A DNA stretch of 64,000 bases from Bacteroidales bacterium (GCA_017461665.1 JAFTXI010000024.1:62001-126000), one strand, 5' to 3'; counted from the first letter of the stretch, positions 36,279 to 45,823 are shown. Numbers and translations are program-made. The notes: a model not told the origin generated them from the sequence alone.

Positions 36279-39200
36279 CTACAATTTCAAAATTCTTCTC
36301 ACTACGATTCCGTTTTCTGTCGTCATGCGCAACATATAAACTCCGGATTCATATCGTGAAATATCGATAGTCTCTTTATCGTTGTTGGCATCTCTTTCAT
36401 AAACTATCTGTCCTAAAGTGTTAAGTATTGCGATGTGTTCCATGCCGTCGGCTTCAACATTGATAATTCCATCTGTCGGATTAGGATAGATGTTCATATT
36501 TTCCTTGCTCACTTCCTTAACATCTACAGGACCTACTGTCACGTATTGCTCGCAAGCCATCGCGTAATGCCAATAGCCATCACCTGGTAACATTTCTTCT
36601 GAATCTGGATAATGTTGATAAACCACTCTAATACAATATTCCTCTTCTACATTGCTCGGGAACTCTTCGACAAATGAGTTTGCAAAGATAGGTTCAGGAG
36701 TCAAGAGTTCATCGCCACGGAATACCATCACACCGAGAACTTCTCCATATCTGTTACCTTTCTCACCTGATGTCAAAGTGACGTCGTCTATGTTAAGGAT
36801 ATATTGGTCGGTGCAGTTGAAATGACGGAATGCGATATACATTTCACGACCCGCATAGTCGCCGAGGTTGATGGTTCTCTTAGTCCATTTTGTCTGACGT
36901 TCTTCTTTGCCATCTGAAGTTATCGTCTCTTCCCATACGGTGACGAAGTCTTCAGCAGAGCCGTTACCTGCTACCGACAAGGCGATGCCATAATGTTCGT
37001 AAGGATAATTCTCATCTTGAGCGCAAACGTAGAACGAGAGCTGAGTTCCTTCTTTGATGAGATATTTCTCTGATGTAACGAGATAGTTATCTGGTGTTAA
37101 AGCTCCGCCGAAAGAATTGTTAAACGATTCTGACATAGCATAGTTCTGACTGCCGTTATTACCGTAACCTGGTTCCATATAACCGGCTGAGTTTCTCCAT
37201 CCTAACATATCGCCGTCAGCATCGATGGTTGTCCATCCGTCTAATGTTCCGTCTTCAAAGTCAAAAGAGAATGAGTCGTTTGCTTCAATATCTTCTTGTC
37301 CGGGAAGTGACCAATTCAAGACTGTCTTACCAAAGAAATTCTCGCCAGTCAAGTCTGTTGCTTGTTCAAACATATCGCAAGGCGAGAACATCCAAGGACA
37401 TTGCACAGATTCGCTGTCGCCTGTCGCATAGTTGGCAACGATTTTTGTCACATGATATGGACCTGATTCTAAAAATTCTTCTGAGTCTAAATTCTGATGT
37501 TGATAGTAGTTTGTGGTCACTGTTGCTTCAAAAACTTCGTCTAAATAAATATCATATGAAATAGGAGAGTTATCTTTGGATTTAGATTCGTTAACCAAGA
37601 CGATGTCGTCCAAGTCGATATAGAATTGGTCGGTGCAATTGAAGTGACGGAAAGCGATATAAATCTCTTGTTCTGCATAACTGCTTAAATCAATTTTTTT
37701 CTGATACCAAGCACCTTGAGGTTTAGCATCGCCTTTAGCAGTAAGAGTCTCTTCAAAAATTATTGTGAAATCTTCAGGATTGGTATTTCCTGTTGTCGAG
37801 ATTGCTACGGCATAATGCTCGGCAGAATATGTTGCGTCTTGAGCGCAGACGTAGAATGAAAGTTGTGAACCATCTTTGATGAGATATTTATCCGATGTAA
37901 CCAAATAGTTATCTGGTGTGAGAGGTCCGAGAGAGTCGTTGTCGAACGACTGAGAAATCACGCAGTAACGACTTCCGTCGTGACCGTAGCCTGGTCCCAT
38001 GATGTCGGTAGTGATACGCCAGTTGAAGCCATCACCGTCAGCGTCTATTGTCTGCCAGCCTTCCATCGATCCATCGTCGAAGTTGAAGGAGAACTCACCG
38101 CCACCGTTGCTGAAGTCTTTGTTTTCCCACATCGCCCAACCGGTGGCGGAGACGAAGAGATTTTCAACAGGAGCGAGTATCTCGGTGAGTGTCGCTGTGA
38201 GAGTGGTAGCGTCCCATATCTCAACATAATCGACGTTCAAGGTATCGTAGCCTTTTAATATTACCGAATAAGAATATTCGCCTTTGCGGAAGCTGTCCCA
38301 GATATATTTTCCAGAAGCGTCGATCTTCACTTTGTAGTCGTATCCTGCATCAGGTTCTTTGAGGTTTCTGAAAGATATCTTCGTGCCTTCTGAAGAGTTG
38401 CCGCTGTTAGTCTCGACGACAAATTCCAAAGAAGTGAACATATCTTTATCCAAAGTATTTGACCAAGTTATCTCCGATTCTTCGTTGTTGTTGTATATCG
38501 CACTCACGCCCCATTTGTAGGCACCCATTTCAAGAGCGTTCCATCCGTTGTCGGTCAATGTCGTATCAGACACATTCTCTGCAACACTCACGACTTCTTC
38601 AGTATGAACATTAGTTCTAAACACATTATAAGAACCTACAAAATCGCGCAAACCCGACTGTTGTCCGTTGTCTGTTGTCTGTTGACCCAACGAAATCATC
38701 TCGCCTTTTGCATTTTCCAAATAACCTCTGATAATCCATGTATAGATGATGCCATAGTCAGGAGTGTGTCCCCATGAAGTTCCGTTGAATGAAAGCCAGT
38801 CGCTGTTGGAGTCACCTACATGATAGCAAGCGGTCGCTGGGAAACTACTGGTAGAATAGAAGGTTATCCATAAAGGCTGTGTTCCGTCTATAGCGACAGG
38901 AGTGTCGAGTTCCAATTCGACCACTTGGTCAGAACCGCTCACAGTAAAATTCTGTTCGTGTACCAATGTTTCAGGAGCAGTCTCGCCACCGAAGAAGATC
39001 TTGGCAGTTATATCACCGGCGTTCTTATCGTAGTAGGCGAGTTTTGTCAAAGAATATCCTTCGTATTCTGTTGTCTCAGGGAAGCTGATACCCCAATAAA
39101 CTGCTCCGGTTTCAGATCCGACAGCATTAGCATATTCGCCTTCATCGTAATGAATCCAGCCGCCTTCAAATGGAGGTATTGGTTTATAAAGCACGATGTT

Positions 39201-39737
39201 ATCTACAAAATAAGCGTCAAGACCTGCAGCGTCAGCCACGTCTTTAGAATATTCCCATTTGTAAGTATGAACACCTTTCTTAACAGTATATTCTCTATAG
39301 CTCCAGTCTGTTATACCGGTAGCGACAGCTTTTTGCACACCGTCGATATAGAACTTACCATTATCGAAGAATTGTTCACATGATGATTTGTGATAGAAGC
39401 TCATCTTACCGTCGAAAGGCACATCGACGGTGATTTCGATAACCGACTTGCCATCGTTGACACCTTCACAAGACGACTTGATGGCATAGTTGCCTTCGTA
39501 AGCATCTTCAGTAATGACCCAGGGAGCGTTGCCGTCATTATTGAAGTCAGCTTGACTCAGATTCCCCGTTTCAAAGTCAACGATTATCGATTCCGGGACG
39601 ATTTTGTTCCAACTCCAGATAAGATCGACATTAGAGTTTTCGTTTATAGTAGCTTTCACATCAGCTACAGGACTTTGCGCGTTAAGACTAAAGAGTCCTA
39701 ACAGAAAGATAATTGTAGTTAAAAAAAGTTTCTTCAT
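36279..39737 (-). CDS. Large secreted adhesin with two cleaved-adhesin modules and T9SS sorting domain
   Basis: 1152 residues: signal peptide (MKKLFLTTIIFLLGLFSLNAQ), an N-terminal jelly-roll-like module with PFDGKMSFYHKSS, then two near-duplicate modules (about residues 555-710 and 815-985) each with PDNYLVTS, LSFYVCAQD and YIAFRHFNCTDQ. This is the cleaved adhesin domain of gingipains and HagA-type haemagglutinins. The C-terminus carries IYPNPTDG and MLRMTTENGIVVRRILKL, a T9SS type A signal. A surface adhesion or binding role is likely. Residues near 350-360 (GQQTTDNGQQS) come from a heptamer array inserted in frame. Confidence 0.9.
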   Translation of the reverse strand: MKKLFLTTIIFLLGLFSLNAQSPVADVKATINENSNVDLIWSWNKIVPESIIVDFETGNLSQADFNNDGNAPWVITEDAYEGNYAIKSSCEGVNDGKSVIEITVDVPFDGKMSFYHKSSCEQFFDNGKFYIDGVQKAVATGITDWSYREYTVKKGVHTYKWEYSKDVADAAGLDAYFVDNIVLYKPIPPFEGGWIHYDEGEYANAVGSETGAVYWGISFPETTEYEGYSLTKLAYYDKNAGDITAKIFFGGETAPETLVHEQNFTVSGSDQVVELELDTPVAIDGTQPLWITFYSTSSFPATACYHVGDSNSDWLSFNGTSWGHTPDYGIIYTWIIRGYLENAKGEMISLGQQTTDNGQQSGLRDFVGSYNVFRTNVHTEEVVSVAENVSDTTLTDNGWNALEMGAYKWGVSAIYNNNEESEITWSNTLDKDMFTSLEFVVETNSGNSSEGTKISFRNLKEPDAGYDYKVKIDASGKYIWDSFRKGEYSYSVILKGYDTLNVDYVEIWDATTLTATLTEILAPVENLFVSATGWAMWENKDFSNGGGEFSFNFDDGSMEGWQTIDADGDGFNWRITTDIMGPGYGHDGSRYCVISQSFDNDSLGPLTPDNYLVTSDKYLIKDGSQLSFYVCAQDATYSAEHYAVAISTTGNTNPEDFTIIFEETLTAKGDAKPQGAWYQKKIDLSSYAEQEIYIAFRHFNCTDQFYIDLDDIVLVNESKSKDNSPISYDIYLDEVFEATVTTNYYQHQNLDSEEFLESGPYHVTKIVANYATGDSESVQCPWMFSPCDMFEQATDLTGENFFGKTVLNWSLPGQEDIEANDSFSFDFEDGTLDGWTTIDADGDMLGWRNSAGYMEPGYGNNGSQNYAMSESFNNSFGGALTPDNYLVTSEKYLIKEGTQLSFYVCAQDENYPYEHYGIALSVAGNGSAEDFVTVWEETITSDGKEERQTKWTKRTINLGDYAGREMYIAFRHFNCTDQYILNIDDVTLTSGEKGNRYGEVLGVMVFRGDELLTPEPIFANSFVEEFPSNVEEEYCIRVVYQHYPDSEEMLPGDGYWHYAMACEQYVTVGPVDVKEVSKENMNIYPNPTDGIINVEADGMEHIAILNTLGQIVYERDANNDKETIDISRYESGVYMLRMTTENGIVVRRILKL
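38661..38688. repeat. Heptamer array inside the adhesin gene
   Basis: TTGTCCG, TTGTCTG, TTGTCTG, TTGACCC: the first three units total 21 bases, so they keep the reading frame. Confidence 0.8.
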
Positions 39738-39811
39738 AATAAATTGTTATGTAAATATTTTGTTTAATTTTGAATGCACAAAAATAATAAATAATAGATA
39801 AAAATAAAAGT

Positions 39812-40765
39812 ATGAAAAACACATATTCTATAGGCGTTGATATAGGCGGAACAAATACCGATGTCGGCTTGGTCCGCGATGACGGCAAAATCGTTGCACG
39901 TCGTAACATTCCAACAAACAAATATTTCGATATAGATGTTTATCTTAAAGAAATAACCGAGCTTGTCAAGGATATGATGAAAGAGTATGAACTCGACACT
40001 ATCGACGGTATCGGTATCTGTGCTCCAAATGGAAACACTTACAACTGTACTTTCAGTGGAGCTACCAATCTCAATTTCAAAGGTGAGTTTAACGTACAAG
40101 AAATCGTCAACAAATATATGGACGTTCCTGTCGTTGTCTCCAACGATGCCAATGCTGCTGCTTTCGGAGAGATGGTTTATGGTGGTGGCAGAGGCATGAA
40201 ACATTTAATCATGTTTACCTTAGGAACTGGCGTTGGAACAGGTATCATTATCGATGGTAAATTAGTTCTCGGAGCGACTGGTGGCGCAGGTGAGTTAGGT
40301 CACTCCATCGTCATACCAGGCGGACGTCAATGCGGTTGCGGCTTGAAAGGATGCTTAGAAACTTACACATCAGCAACAGGTATCCGTCGTACGGCAATAG
40401 AAATGTTGGAAAAGAATCCGTCATACGACGGCGTTTTATCTAAGATTCCAACAGAAGAACTTACAAGTAAGGCTGTCGGCGACGCTGCTAATGCCGGCGA
40501 CCCTTTGGCTCTTAAGATATTTGAAGAGACAGGTTATATCTTAGGTCTCGCAATGGCAAACGCTTGTTCATTCTCATCGCCGGAAGCTGTTTTTCTCATG
40601 GGTGGTCCTGTAAAAGCTGGCGACGTTCTCCTTAACCCAGTACGCAAATCGTTCGCAGAGAATCTCCTATTCGTCTATAAAGATTCTGTCGAAATGAAGG
40701 TATCAGAGCTTCCTGATAACGACGCAGCAATACTCGGAGCCGCAGCAGTGCTGAAGAACAATTAA
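39812..40765 (+). CDS. ROK-family sugar kinase (glucokinase-like)
   Basis: 317 residues with the N-terminal phosphate motif SIGVDIGGTNTDVGLV, the ROK zinc-binding cluster CGCGLKGCLE and the catalytic-Asp segment SNDANAAAFGE. It phosphorylates a hexose, most often glucose, with ATP. It is divergent from the adhesin gene, with 74 bases between. Its final codons and stop lie in a heptamer array. Confidence 0.93.
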   Translation: MKNTYSIGVDIGGTNTDVGLVRDDGKIVARRNIPTNKYFDIDVYLKEITELVKDMMKEYELDTIDGIGICAPNGNTYNCTFSGATNLNFKGEFNVQEIVNKYMDVPVVVSNDANAAAFGEMVYGGGRGMKHLIMFTLGTGVGTGIIIDGKLVLGATGGAGELGHSIVIPGGRQCGCGLKGCLETYTSATGIRRTAIEMLEKNPSYDGVLSKIPTEELTSKAVGDAANAGDPLALKIFEETGYILGLAMANACSFSSPEAVFLMGGPVKAGDVLLNPVRKSFAENLLFVYKDSVEMKVSELPDNDAAILGAAAVLKNN

Positions 40766-40823
40766 CAATTGACAGTTAACAATGGCAATAAATAATTGAA
40801 AATTGTACATTGTTAATTGTTAA
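40757..40823. repeat. Inverted pair of heptamer arrays over the ROK kinase stop
   Basis: AACAATT, AACAATT, GACAGTT, AACAATG at 40757-40784 and the inverse TTGTACA, TTGTTAA, TTGTTAA at 40803-40823. The halves can pair as a hairpin. The -33 TTG of the tRNA-Gln promoter falls inside the second half. Confidence 0.8.
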
Positions 40824-40838
40824 TTTTTATTATCTTTG
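40810..40838 (+). promoter_or_regulatory. tRNA-Gln promoter
   Basis: TTG (40810-40812), 18 bases, TATCTTTG (40831-40838), 14 bases before the mature tRNA end. Confidence 0.75.
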
Positions 40839-40852
40839 CGCCATGAAAAAAA

Positions 40853-40925
40853 TGCCCAATGGTGTAATTGGCAACACGACTGACTCTGGATCAGTAAAGT
40901 CCAGGTTCGAACCCTGGTTGGGCAA
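40853..40925 (+). tRNA. tRNA-Gln (anticodon CUG)
   Basis: Acceptor TGCCCAA with TTGGGCA, discriminator A, anticodon stem ACTGA/TCAGT around CTCTGGA (anticodon CTG), T arm CCAGG/CCTGG around TTCGAAC. CCA is not encoded. It is followed by a terminator. Confidence 0.95.
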
Positions 40926-40933
40926 CTTTTTTG

Positions 40934-40966
40934 AGTATCAATCGTTTTAAGATTGATACTTTTTTT
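40934..40966 (+). terminator. Rho-independent terminator after tRNA-Gln
   Basis: AGTATCAATC, loop GTTTTAA, GATTGATACT and a run of six T. A perfect 10-pair stem. Confidence 0.88.
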
Positions 40967-41007
40967 ATATATCTTTAATCTATTAACCAACAAAATTTAA
41001 CCTGATT

Positions 41008-43188
41008 ATGTCAAGAAAAAAAAATAAAAACAGCCTCAGCACTTTCGTAAATACAATACTGACTATCTTCGGAGAGAATCCTTTCAAACCGATGAATTAT
41101 AAACAGATTGCCAAAATCATGTCGGTACGCGACGCTGCCGGAAAAGATGTGATATATCAGATTCTCGTCACGCTTTTCAACGAAGGAAAACTCATCGAAG
41201 ATCGCCCGTATCGTTATCTCCTTCACCCCGACTTCATCCATGAATATGGTCCGAAACCTCAATATATTACAGGTACAGTCGATATGAAAAGTACCGGCAA
41301 GGCTTACGTCATTCCTGATGAAGAAGGCGAGGATATTTTCATCGCTGCCAACAACACGGGCAAAGCACTGCACGGCGACAAGGTCAAGGTGGCGATGTTT
41401 CCTAAACGTAAGAGCAAGAAAAACGAAGGCGAGATTATCGAGATTATCGAACGTGCCAAGACAGAGTTCGTCGGAATCTTCAGTCTCTCTCACGGCTTCG
41501 CTTTCGTCGTGCCAGACCGTCAGACTATGCCGCTCAGCATCTTCATCCCGAAAGGAAAATATAAGTCGGCAAAAGACGGACAGAAAGTCATCGTGCATCT
41601 CACCGACTGGCCTGATAACGCGAAGAATCCTTTTGGTGCGATAGTAAAAGTACTTGGCAATCCAGGTGAGAATAACGTCGAGATGCAATCTATTCTTGCC
41701 GAATACGATTATCCTTTAGACTTCCCTAAAGCCGTTGAGAAAGAGGCTAAATCAATATCCGAGAAAATTCCTTCGTCAGAGATTATGAAACGCCACGACT
41801 TCCGCGATGTCTTCACCGTGACAATAGACCCTCACGACGCTAAAGACTTCGACGACGCTCTCTCATTGCAATATTTACCTAACGGCAATTATGAAGTCGG
41901 TGTTCACATCGCCGACGTATCTCATTACGTACAACCTGGTTCTGCAATAGACGCGGAAGCTCAGGAACGCGGTACTTCTGTCTATCTCGTCGACAGAACA
42001 ATTCCTATGTTGCCGGAGAAACTATGTAACAACGTTTGCTCGCTTCGTCCCGATGAAGAGAAACTCGCTTTCTCAACAGTGTTCGAACTTAATGAGAATG
42101 CAGATATTAAGAATGTGTGGATTGGTAAGACCGTAATAAAATCTAATCGTCGTTATGCTTACGAAGAAGTACAAGACATGATTGAAGGTGCCGATGGAGA
42201 TAATAAGAGAGAGCTGATGATACTCAACGATTTGGCGACGAAGCTACGTGCCAAGAGGATGAAAGACGGCTGTATCAACTTCCATTCTGAAGAGGTGAAA
42301 TTCATTCTCGATGAAAACGGAAAACCATTAGATACTTATATCAAGGTGCAGAAGGAAGCCAATATGCTCATTGAAGATTTTATGTTGCTGGCTAATAAGA
42401 CTATTGCCGAGACTATTGCAAAACCTGACAGTAAATTCAAAGACTACACCTTCGTATTCAGAATCCACGACGAGCCTAATCCTGAGAAGTTATATAATTT
42501 CATACAGTTGGTTTCAAAACTCGGTTACACGATGAATATCAGTTCGAGAGAGAAATTGGTGAAGTCGTACAATACTTTATTTGACGCCGTCGATGGAAAA
42601 GGGGAGAAGAACCTGGTTGAAACGGTAGCGATAAGGACTATGGCGAAAGCTGTTTATAGCACCACAAATATTGGTCACTATGGATTGGCGTTTTCTTATT
42701 ATACGCATTTCACTTCGCCAATTCGTCGTTATCCCGACTTGATGGTTCATCGTCTTATAGAACGTTATCTTATTGAGAACCAGCCGAGCGTCGATAAGGA
42801 AGAATATGAAGATTTATGTCTACACGCGAGCGAGATGGAAAAACGCGCCGCTGAGATGGAACGCGAATCTGTCAAATATAAACAAGCTGAATTTTTACAA
42901 GATCAGGTTGGAAAGGTCTTCGATGGTCTTATCTCCGGCATCAGCAAATGGGGAATCTATGTCGAGTTGAAAGGCAACAAATGCGAAGGTCTCATTCGAT
43001 ATGCCGACCTCAACGACGACTTTTATTATTTAGACGAGGAGAACTTCCGCGTCATCGGACAAGACTACGGCAACATCTACCAACTTGGCGATGAGGTGAA
43101 AGTTCAAATCAAGAGCGTGAATCTGATAAAGAAACAATTGGATTTCGCTATGGTAAGCAAAACGAAGAGGAAGAAGAGTCGCTCTTAA
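41008..43188 (+). CDS. rnr: Ribonuclease R
   Basis: 726 residues with N-terminal winged-helix and cold-shock-like domains, the RNB catalytic domain with DPHDAKDFDDALS (metal-binding aspartates), SFYTHFTSPIRRYPD-type segment (YYTHFTSPIRRYPDLMVHR), a C-terminal S1 domain (ISGISKWGIYVELKG) and a basic tail KTKRKKSRS. It is a 3'-5' exoribonuclease that degrades structured RNA. It follows the tRNA-Gln terminator, so it has its own promoter. Downstream lies the stump of a recombinase gene. Confidence 0.96.
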   Translation: MSRKKNKNSLSTFVNTILTIFGENPFKPMNYKQIAKIMSVRDAAGKDVIYQILVTLFNEGKLIEDRPYRYLLHPDFIHEYGPKPQYITGTVDMKSTGKAYVIPDEEGEDIFIAANNTGKALHGDKVKVAMFPKRKSKKNEGEIIEIIERAKTEFVGIFSLSHGFAFVVPDRQTMPLSIFIPKGKYKSAKDGQKVIVHLTDWPDNAKNPFGAIVKVLGNPGENNVEMQSILAEYDYPLDFPKAVEKEAKSISEKIPSSEIMKRHDFRDVFTVTIDPHDAKDFDDALSLQYLPNGNYEVGVHIADVSHYVQPGSAIDAEAQERGTSVYLVDRTIPMLPEKLCNNVCSLRPDEEKLAFSTVFELNENADIKNVWIGKTVIKSNRRYAYEEVQDMIEGADGDNKRELMILNDLATKLRAKRMKDGCINFHSEEVKFILDENGKPLDTYIKVQKEANMLIEDFMLLANKTIAETIAKPDSKFKDYTFVFRIHDEPNPEKLYNFIQLVSKLGYTMNISSREKLVKSYNTLFDAVDGKGEKNLVETVAIRTMAKAVYSTTNIGHYGLAFSYYTHFTSPIRRYPDLMVHRLIERYLIENQPSVDKEEYEDLCLHASEMEKRAAEMERESVKYKQAEFLQDQVGKVFDGLISGISKWGIYVELKGNKCEGLIRYADLNDDFYYLDEENFRVIGQDYGNIYQLGDEVKVQIKSVNLIKKQLDFAMVSKTKRKKSRS

Positions 43189-43390
43189 GTTTCAGGCAGC
43201 CATATTCAATCATCAAATCAGAGTTGAATATGTTAAAGGACAAGTCTTTCCCTTTTCTGAATTTTTTTTAAATGTTCAACGACGACTTGTAAGTCTCGGA
43301 TGTTCTGATTTTTCCTATTGATTTCAAGTTTGATGAAACATCCTCCATAAACACGAATAAAGTGTTCTTTTTCTTGTTTTTTTCTGACAT
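43189..43390 (-). pseudogene. Remnant of a tyrosine recombinase (SAM-like N-terminal domain)
   Basis: From an ATG at 43390 the reading frame gives FVFMEDVSSNLKSIG and KIRTSETYKSSLNI, then a frameshift in a run of A near 43272. In the next frame it continues KKFRKGKDLSFNIFNSDLMI and EYGCLKLKS up to the end of rnr. This is the pattern of the core-binding domain of Bacteroidota integrases (IRTxETYxSxL, then NSDLMIEYE). The catalytic domain is absent. It marks a past integration or rearrangement next to rnr. Confidence 0.7.
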
Positions 43391-43444
43391 ATTCATACAT
43401 TTATTTATTGAGTTGAAACCTTTTTATAATAATTTCTTCGCGTC

Positions 43445-43514
43445 AATTCGTGCCGATTTGTGGACAAAAAAACCTCAGCAATAGGATTAGAGGATATTCG
43501 TGTAAATTCGTGGA
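43445..43514. repeat. Two short decamer-period repeats between rnr and the EF-G2-type gene
   Basis: AATTCGTGCC, GATTTGTGGA at 43445-43464 and TATTCGTGTA, AATTCGTGGA at 43495-43514, each followed by a run of A. Only two units each, so weaker than the heptamer arrays. Confidence 0.5.
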
Positions 43515-43545
43515 AAAAAAACTCCCGTGATTTCTTCGCGGGAGT
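43513..43545 (-). terminator. Rho-independent terminator of the EF-G2-type gene
   Basis: On the minus strand ACTCCCG, an 11-base loop, CGGGAGT followed by eight T, 26 bases beyond the stop codon at 43571. Confidence 0.88.
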
Positions 43546-43570
43546 TTCTGTATTATTAGTGGAGATTTTA

Positions 43571-45706
43571 TCAATCTTCGTCTTTCTTGCTTTCTTCGTA
43601 AGCTTTCAAGAGTTTTGTTTGAACGTCAGTTGGAACTTGAGCGTATTCTGCGTATTCCATTGTGAAAGTACCACGACCTGATGTCAAAGAACTCAATGAT
43701 GTTGAATATCTATCCATTTCTGCGAGAGGTACTCTTGCGCGGATGATTTGGTAGTTTCGGTCAGCATCCATACCCATGATGATAGCGCGGCGGCCTTGGA
43801 GGTCGGTGTTAACAGCACCCATCATATCTTCTGGCATACGAACTGTCAGGTCGTAGATAGGTTCCATGATTTTAGGGCCAGCGTTTTTAAATGCAGCTGA
43901 GAATGCCATACGACCGGCGATCTTAAATGCCATTTCGTTTGAGTCAACTGGGTGCATCTTACCATCGTAGATGTAGCAGATGATGTCACGAGCGTAAGAA
44001 CCTGTAAGAGGACCTTCTTCCAAACGTTCGTTGATACCTTTCAAGATAGCTGGCATGAAACGAGCGTCGATAGAACCACCAACGATACAGTTGCAGAAGA
44101 TGAGTTTACCGCCCCATGGGAGATCGTATTCATCTTTACCACGAACTTGGAGGTCTGTTGGGTCTGTATAGCCTTCATAGTAAGGAGCTAATCTCATGTG
44201 AACTTCACCGAATTGACCTGAACCACCTGATTGTTTCTTGTGGCGGTAGTCAGCATTAGCTGTCTTGGTGATAGTTTCGCGATAAGGAACTTTAGGAGCT
44301 GCAAATTCAACAGCGATTTTATGTACGTTATCGAGATACCATTTGATTGTGTTGAGGTGATATTCACCTTGACATTGGAGGATATTTTGTTTCAACTCGC
44401 GAGACATTGAAGTGATGACTGTTGGGTCGATTTTGTGGAAATCGGCGAGGATGCCACCAAGTTTTTCGTCTTCTTGTGAGTTGACGGCTTTGATAGCTGT
44501 TGAGAAGATTGGTGATGGGAATGGAACAGCTTCGAATGCTGTGTCAGCGATCTTAGCATCAACCAAGCTATCGTTAACGCGAACGTCTTTCAATTTGATT
44601 GTTGAGATGATATCACCTGCGCAAGCCTTTTCAACTCTTTCGCGTGTTTTACCGTTTGAAACTAAAAGTTGAGATATACGTTCTTTGTTACCTGTACGTG
44701 GGTTAACCAAGTCTTGTGATTCAGCGATTGTACCGCCATAGATACGTGCCATAGCGACGTCACCAACGTTTTGTTCGTTAGAGATTTTGAAGAAGAACAT
44801 TGCTGGAGCTTCTTCTGTGCTGCTATGAAATTCTGTACCGTTTGTAGCTTTTGTAGCTTTAACGTGAGCTGGTGATGGGCAAGCGTTGATGAGGAATTCT
44901 AAGAGACGTGTTACGCCAGCGCCTGATTTAGCAGCGCCGCATAATACTGGATACATATCACGGTTGATGATACCGAGGTGGAGACCTTTTTCCATATCTT
45001 CAGCTGAGAGTGTTCCTTCTTCGAAGAATTTTTCCATGAGAGCGTCGTCGCCTTCAGCAGCGTGCTCGATAAGTTCGTTGTGTAATTCTTCAGCTTTGTC
45101 AGCGAGGTTAGCTGGGATGTCTTGAATTTCAGGAGCGCCGTTACCGTTTTTGAAGACTAACATCTTCATAGTGATAAGGTCGATGACTGAGTTGAATCCT
45201 TCGCCTGAGTTTACTGGGAATTGAACTGGAGTAACTTTATCGCCGAAATATTCTTTCAATTGGTGGATTGTGTCGTCGAAGTTAGCGTTGTTATGGTCTA
45301 ACTGGTTCATGAAGAACACGACAGGTTTGTTTGTTTTTGTAGCATATTTCCAAGCATTTTCAGATGTTGCTTCGACGCCCGATTGAGCGTTGACTGTGAA
45401 GACAGCCATGTCGGCAGCTGTTAAACAAGCAACGATGTCGCCTGAGAAGTCGCTAAAGCCTGGAGTATCTAAAATATTGATTTTTTTGTCGTTATAGATT
45501 GTGTATAACAAACTTGCGTTTACAGAGATACCGCGTTCTGTTTCGATTGGACGGTAGTCAGAAATTGTGTTCTTTGATTCTGTAGCGCCTTTTCTGTTGA
45601 TGAGCTTACCTTCGAAAACCATGTTTTCGGCAAGCGTTGTCTTACCGGACTTAGCTGCTCCTATGAGAGCAACATTCCTGATGTCTTCTGTTTGAAATAT
45701 CTTCAT
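43571..45706 (-). CDS. EF-G-like translation factor of the EF-G2 type, lacking the catalytic histidine
   Basis: 711 residues with all EF-G domains. The nucleotide-binding motifs are altered: P-loop GAAKSGKT is kept, but the G3 motif reads DTPGFSDF (Phe84 in place of the GTPase-activating His) and G4 reads NQLD rather than NKxD. The RGIS switch I segment is kept. Domain IV includes GGSGQFGEVHM. In Bacteroides thetaiotaomicron an EF-G paralogue of this type (EF-G2) supports translocation without GTP hydrolysis and is induced in carbon starvation. It has its own promoter and terminator, so it is monocistronic. Whether a canonical fusA exists elsewhere cannot be seen. Confidence 0.85.
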   Translation of the reverse strand: MKIFQTEDIRNVALIGAAKSGKTTLAENMVFEGKLINRKGATESKNTISDYRPIETERGISVNASLLYTIYNDKKINILDTPGFSDFSGDIVACLTAADMAVFTVNAQSGVEATSENAWKYATKTNKPVVFFMNQLDHNNANFDDTIHQLKEYFGDKVTPVQFPVNSGEGFNSVIDLITMKMLVFKNGNGAPEIQDIPANLADKAEELHNELIEHAAEGDDALMEKFFEEGTLSAEDMEKGLHLGIINRDMYPVLCGAAKSGAGVTRLLEFLINACPSPAHVKATKATNGTEFHSSTEEAPAMFFFKISNEQNVGDVAMARIYGGTIAESQDLVNPRTGNKERISQLLVSNGKTRERVEKACAGDIISTIKLKDVRVNDSLVDAKIADTAFEAVPFPSPIFSTAIKAVNSQEDEKLGGILADFHKIDPTVITSMSRELKQNILQCQGEYHLNTIKWYLDNVHKIAVEFAAPKVPYRETITKTANADYRHKKQSGGSGQFGEVHMRLAPYYEGYTDPTDLQVRGKDEYDLPWGGKLIFCNCIVGGSIDARFMPAILKGINERLEEGPLTGSYARDIICYIYDGKMHPVDSNEMAFKIAGRMAFSAAFKNAGPKIMEPIYDLTVRMPEDMMGAVNTDLQGRRAIIMGMDADRNYQIIRARVPLAEMDRYSTSLSSLTSGRGTFTMEYAEYAQVPTDVQTKLLKAYEESKKDED

Positions 45707-45765
45707 GTTTTTATTAAATTAATTCCTTTAAAAATTATAAATTGGCAGTTTACCAATTTGGAGTG

Positions 45766-45796
45766 CAAAAATACATATTTCAATTAAATAATACAA
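45766..45796 (-). promoter_or_regulatory. Promoter of the EF-G2-type gene, with leader hairpin
   Basis: On the minus strand TTG (45794-45796), 20 bases, TATTTTTG (45766-45773). The predicted leader of about 55 bases contains a 7-pair hairpin (45739-45759, AAATTGG with CCAATTT). No binding site for a known activator is recognised. Confidence 0.7.
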
Positions 45797-45823
45797 TATT
45801 TTTCTTACCTAAAATGAGAAAAA

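Noticed and set aside
37225-38258. Several frames on the plus strand opposite the adhesin
   Set aside because: The composition and lack of domains mark them as shadows of the large coding region.
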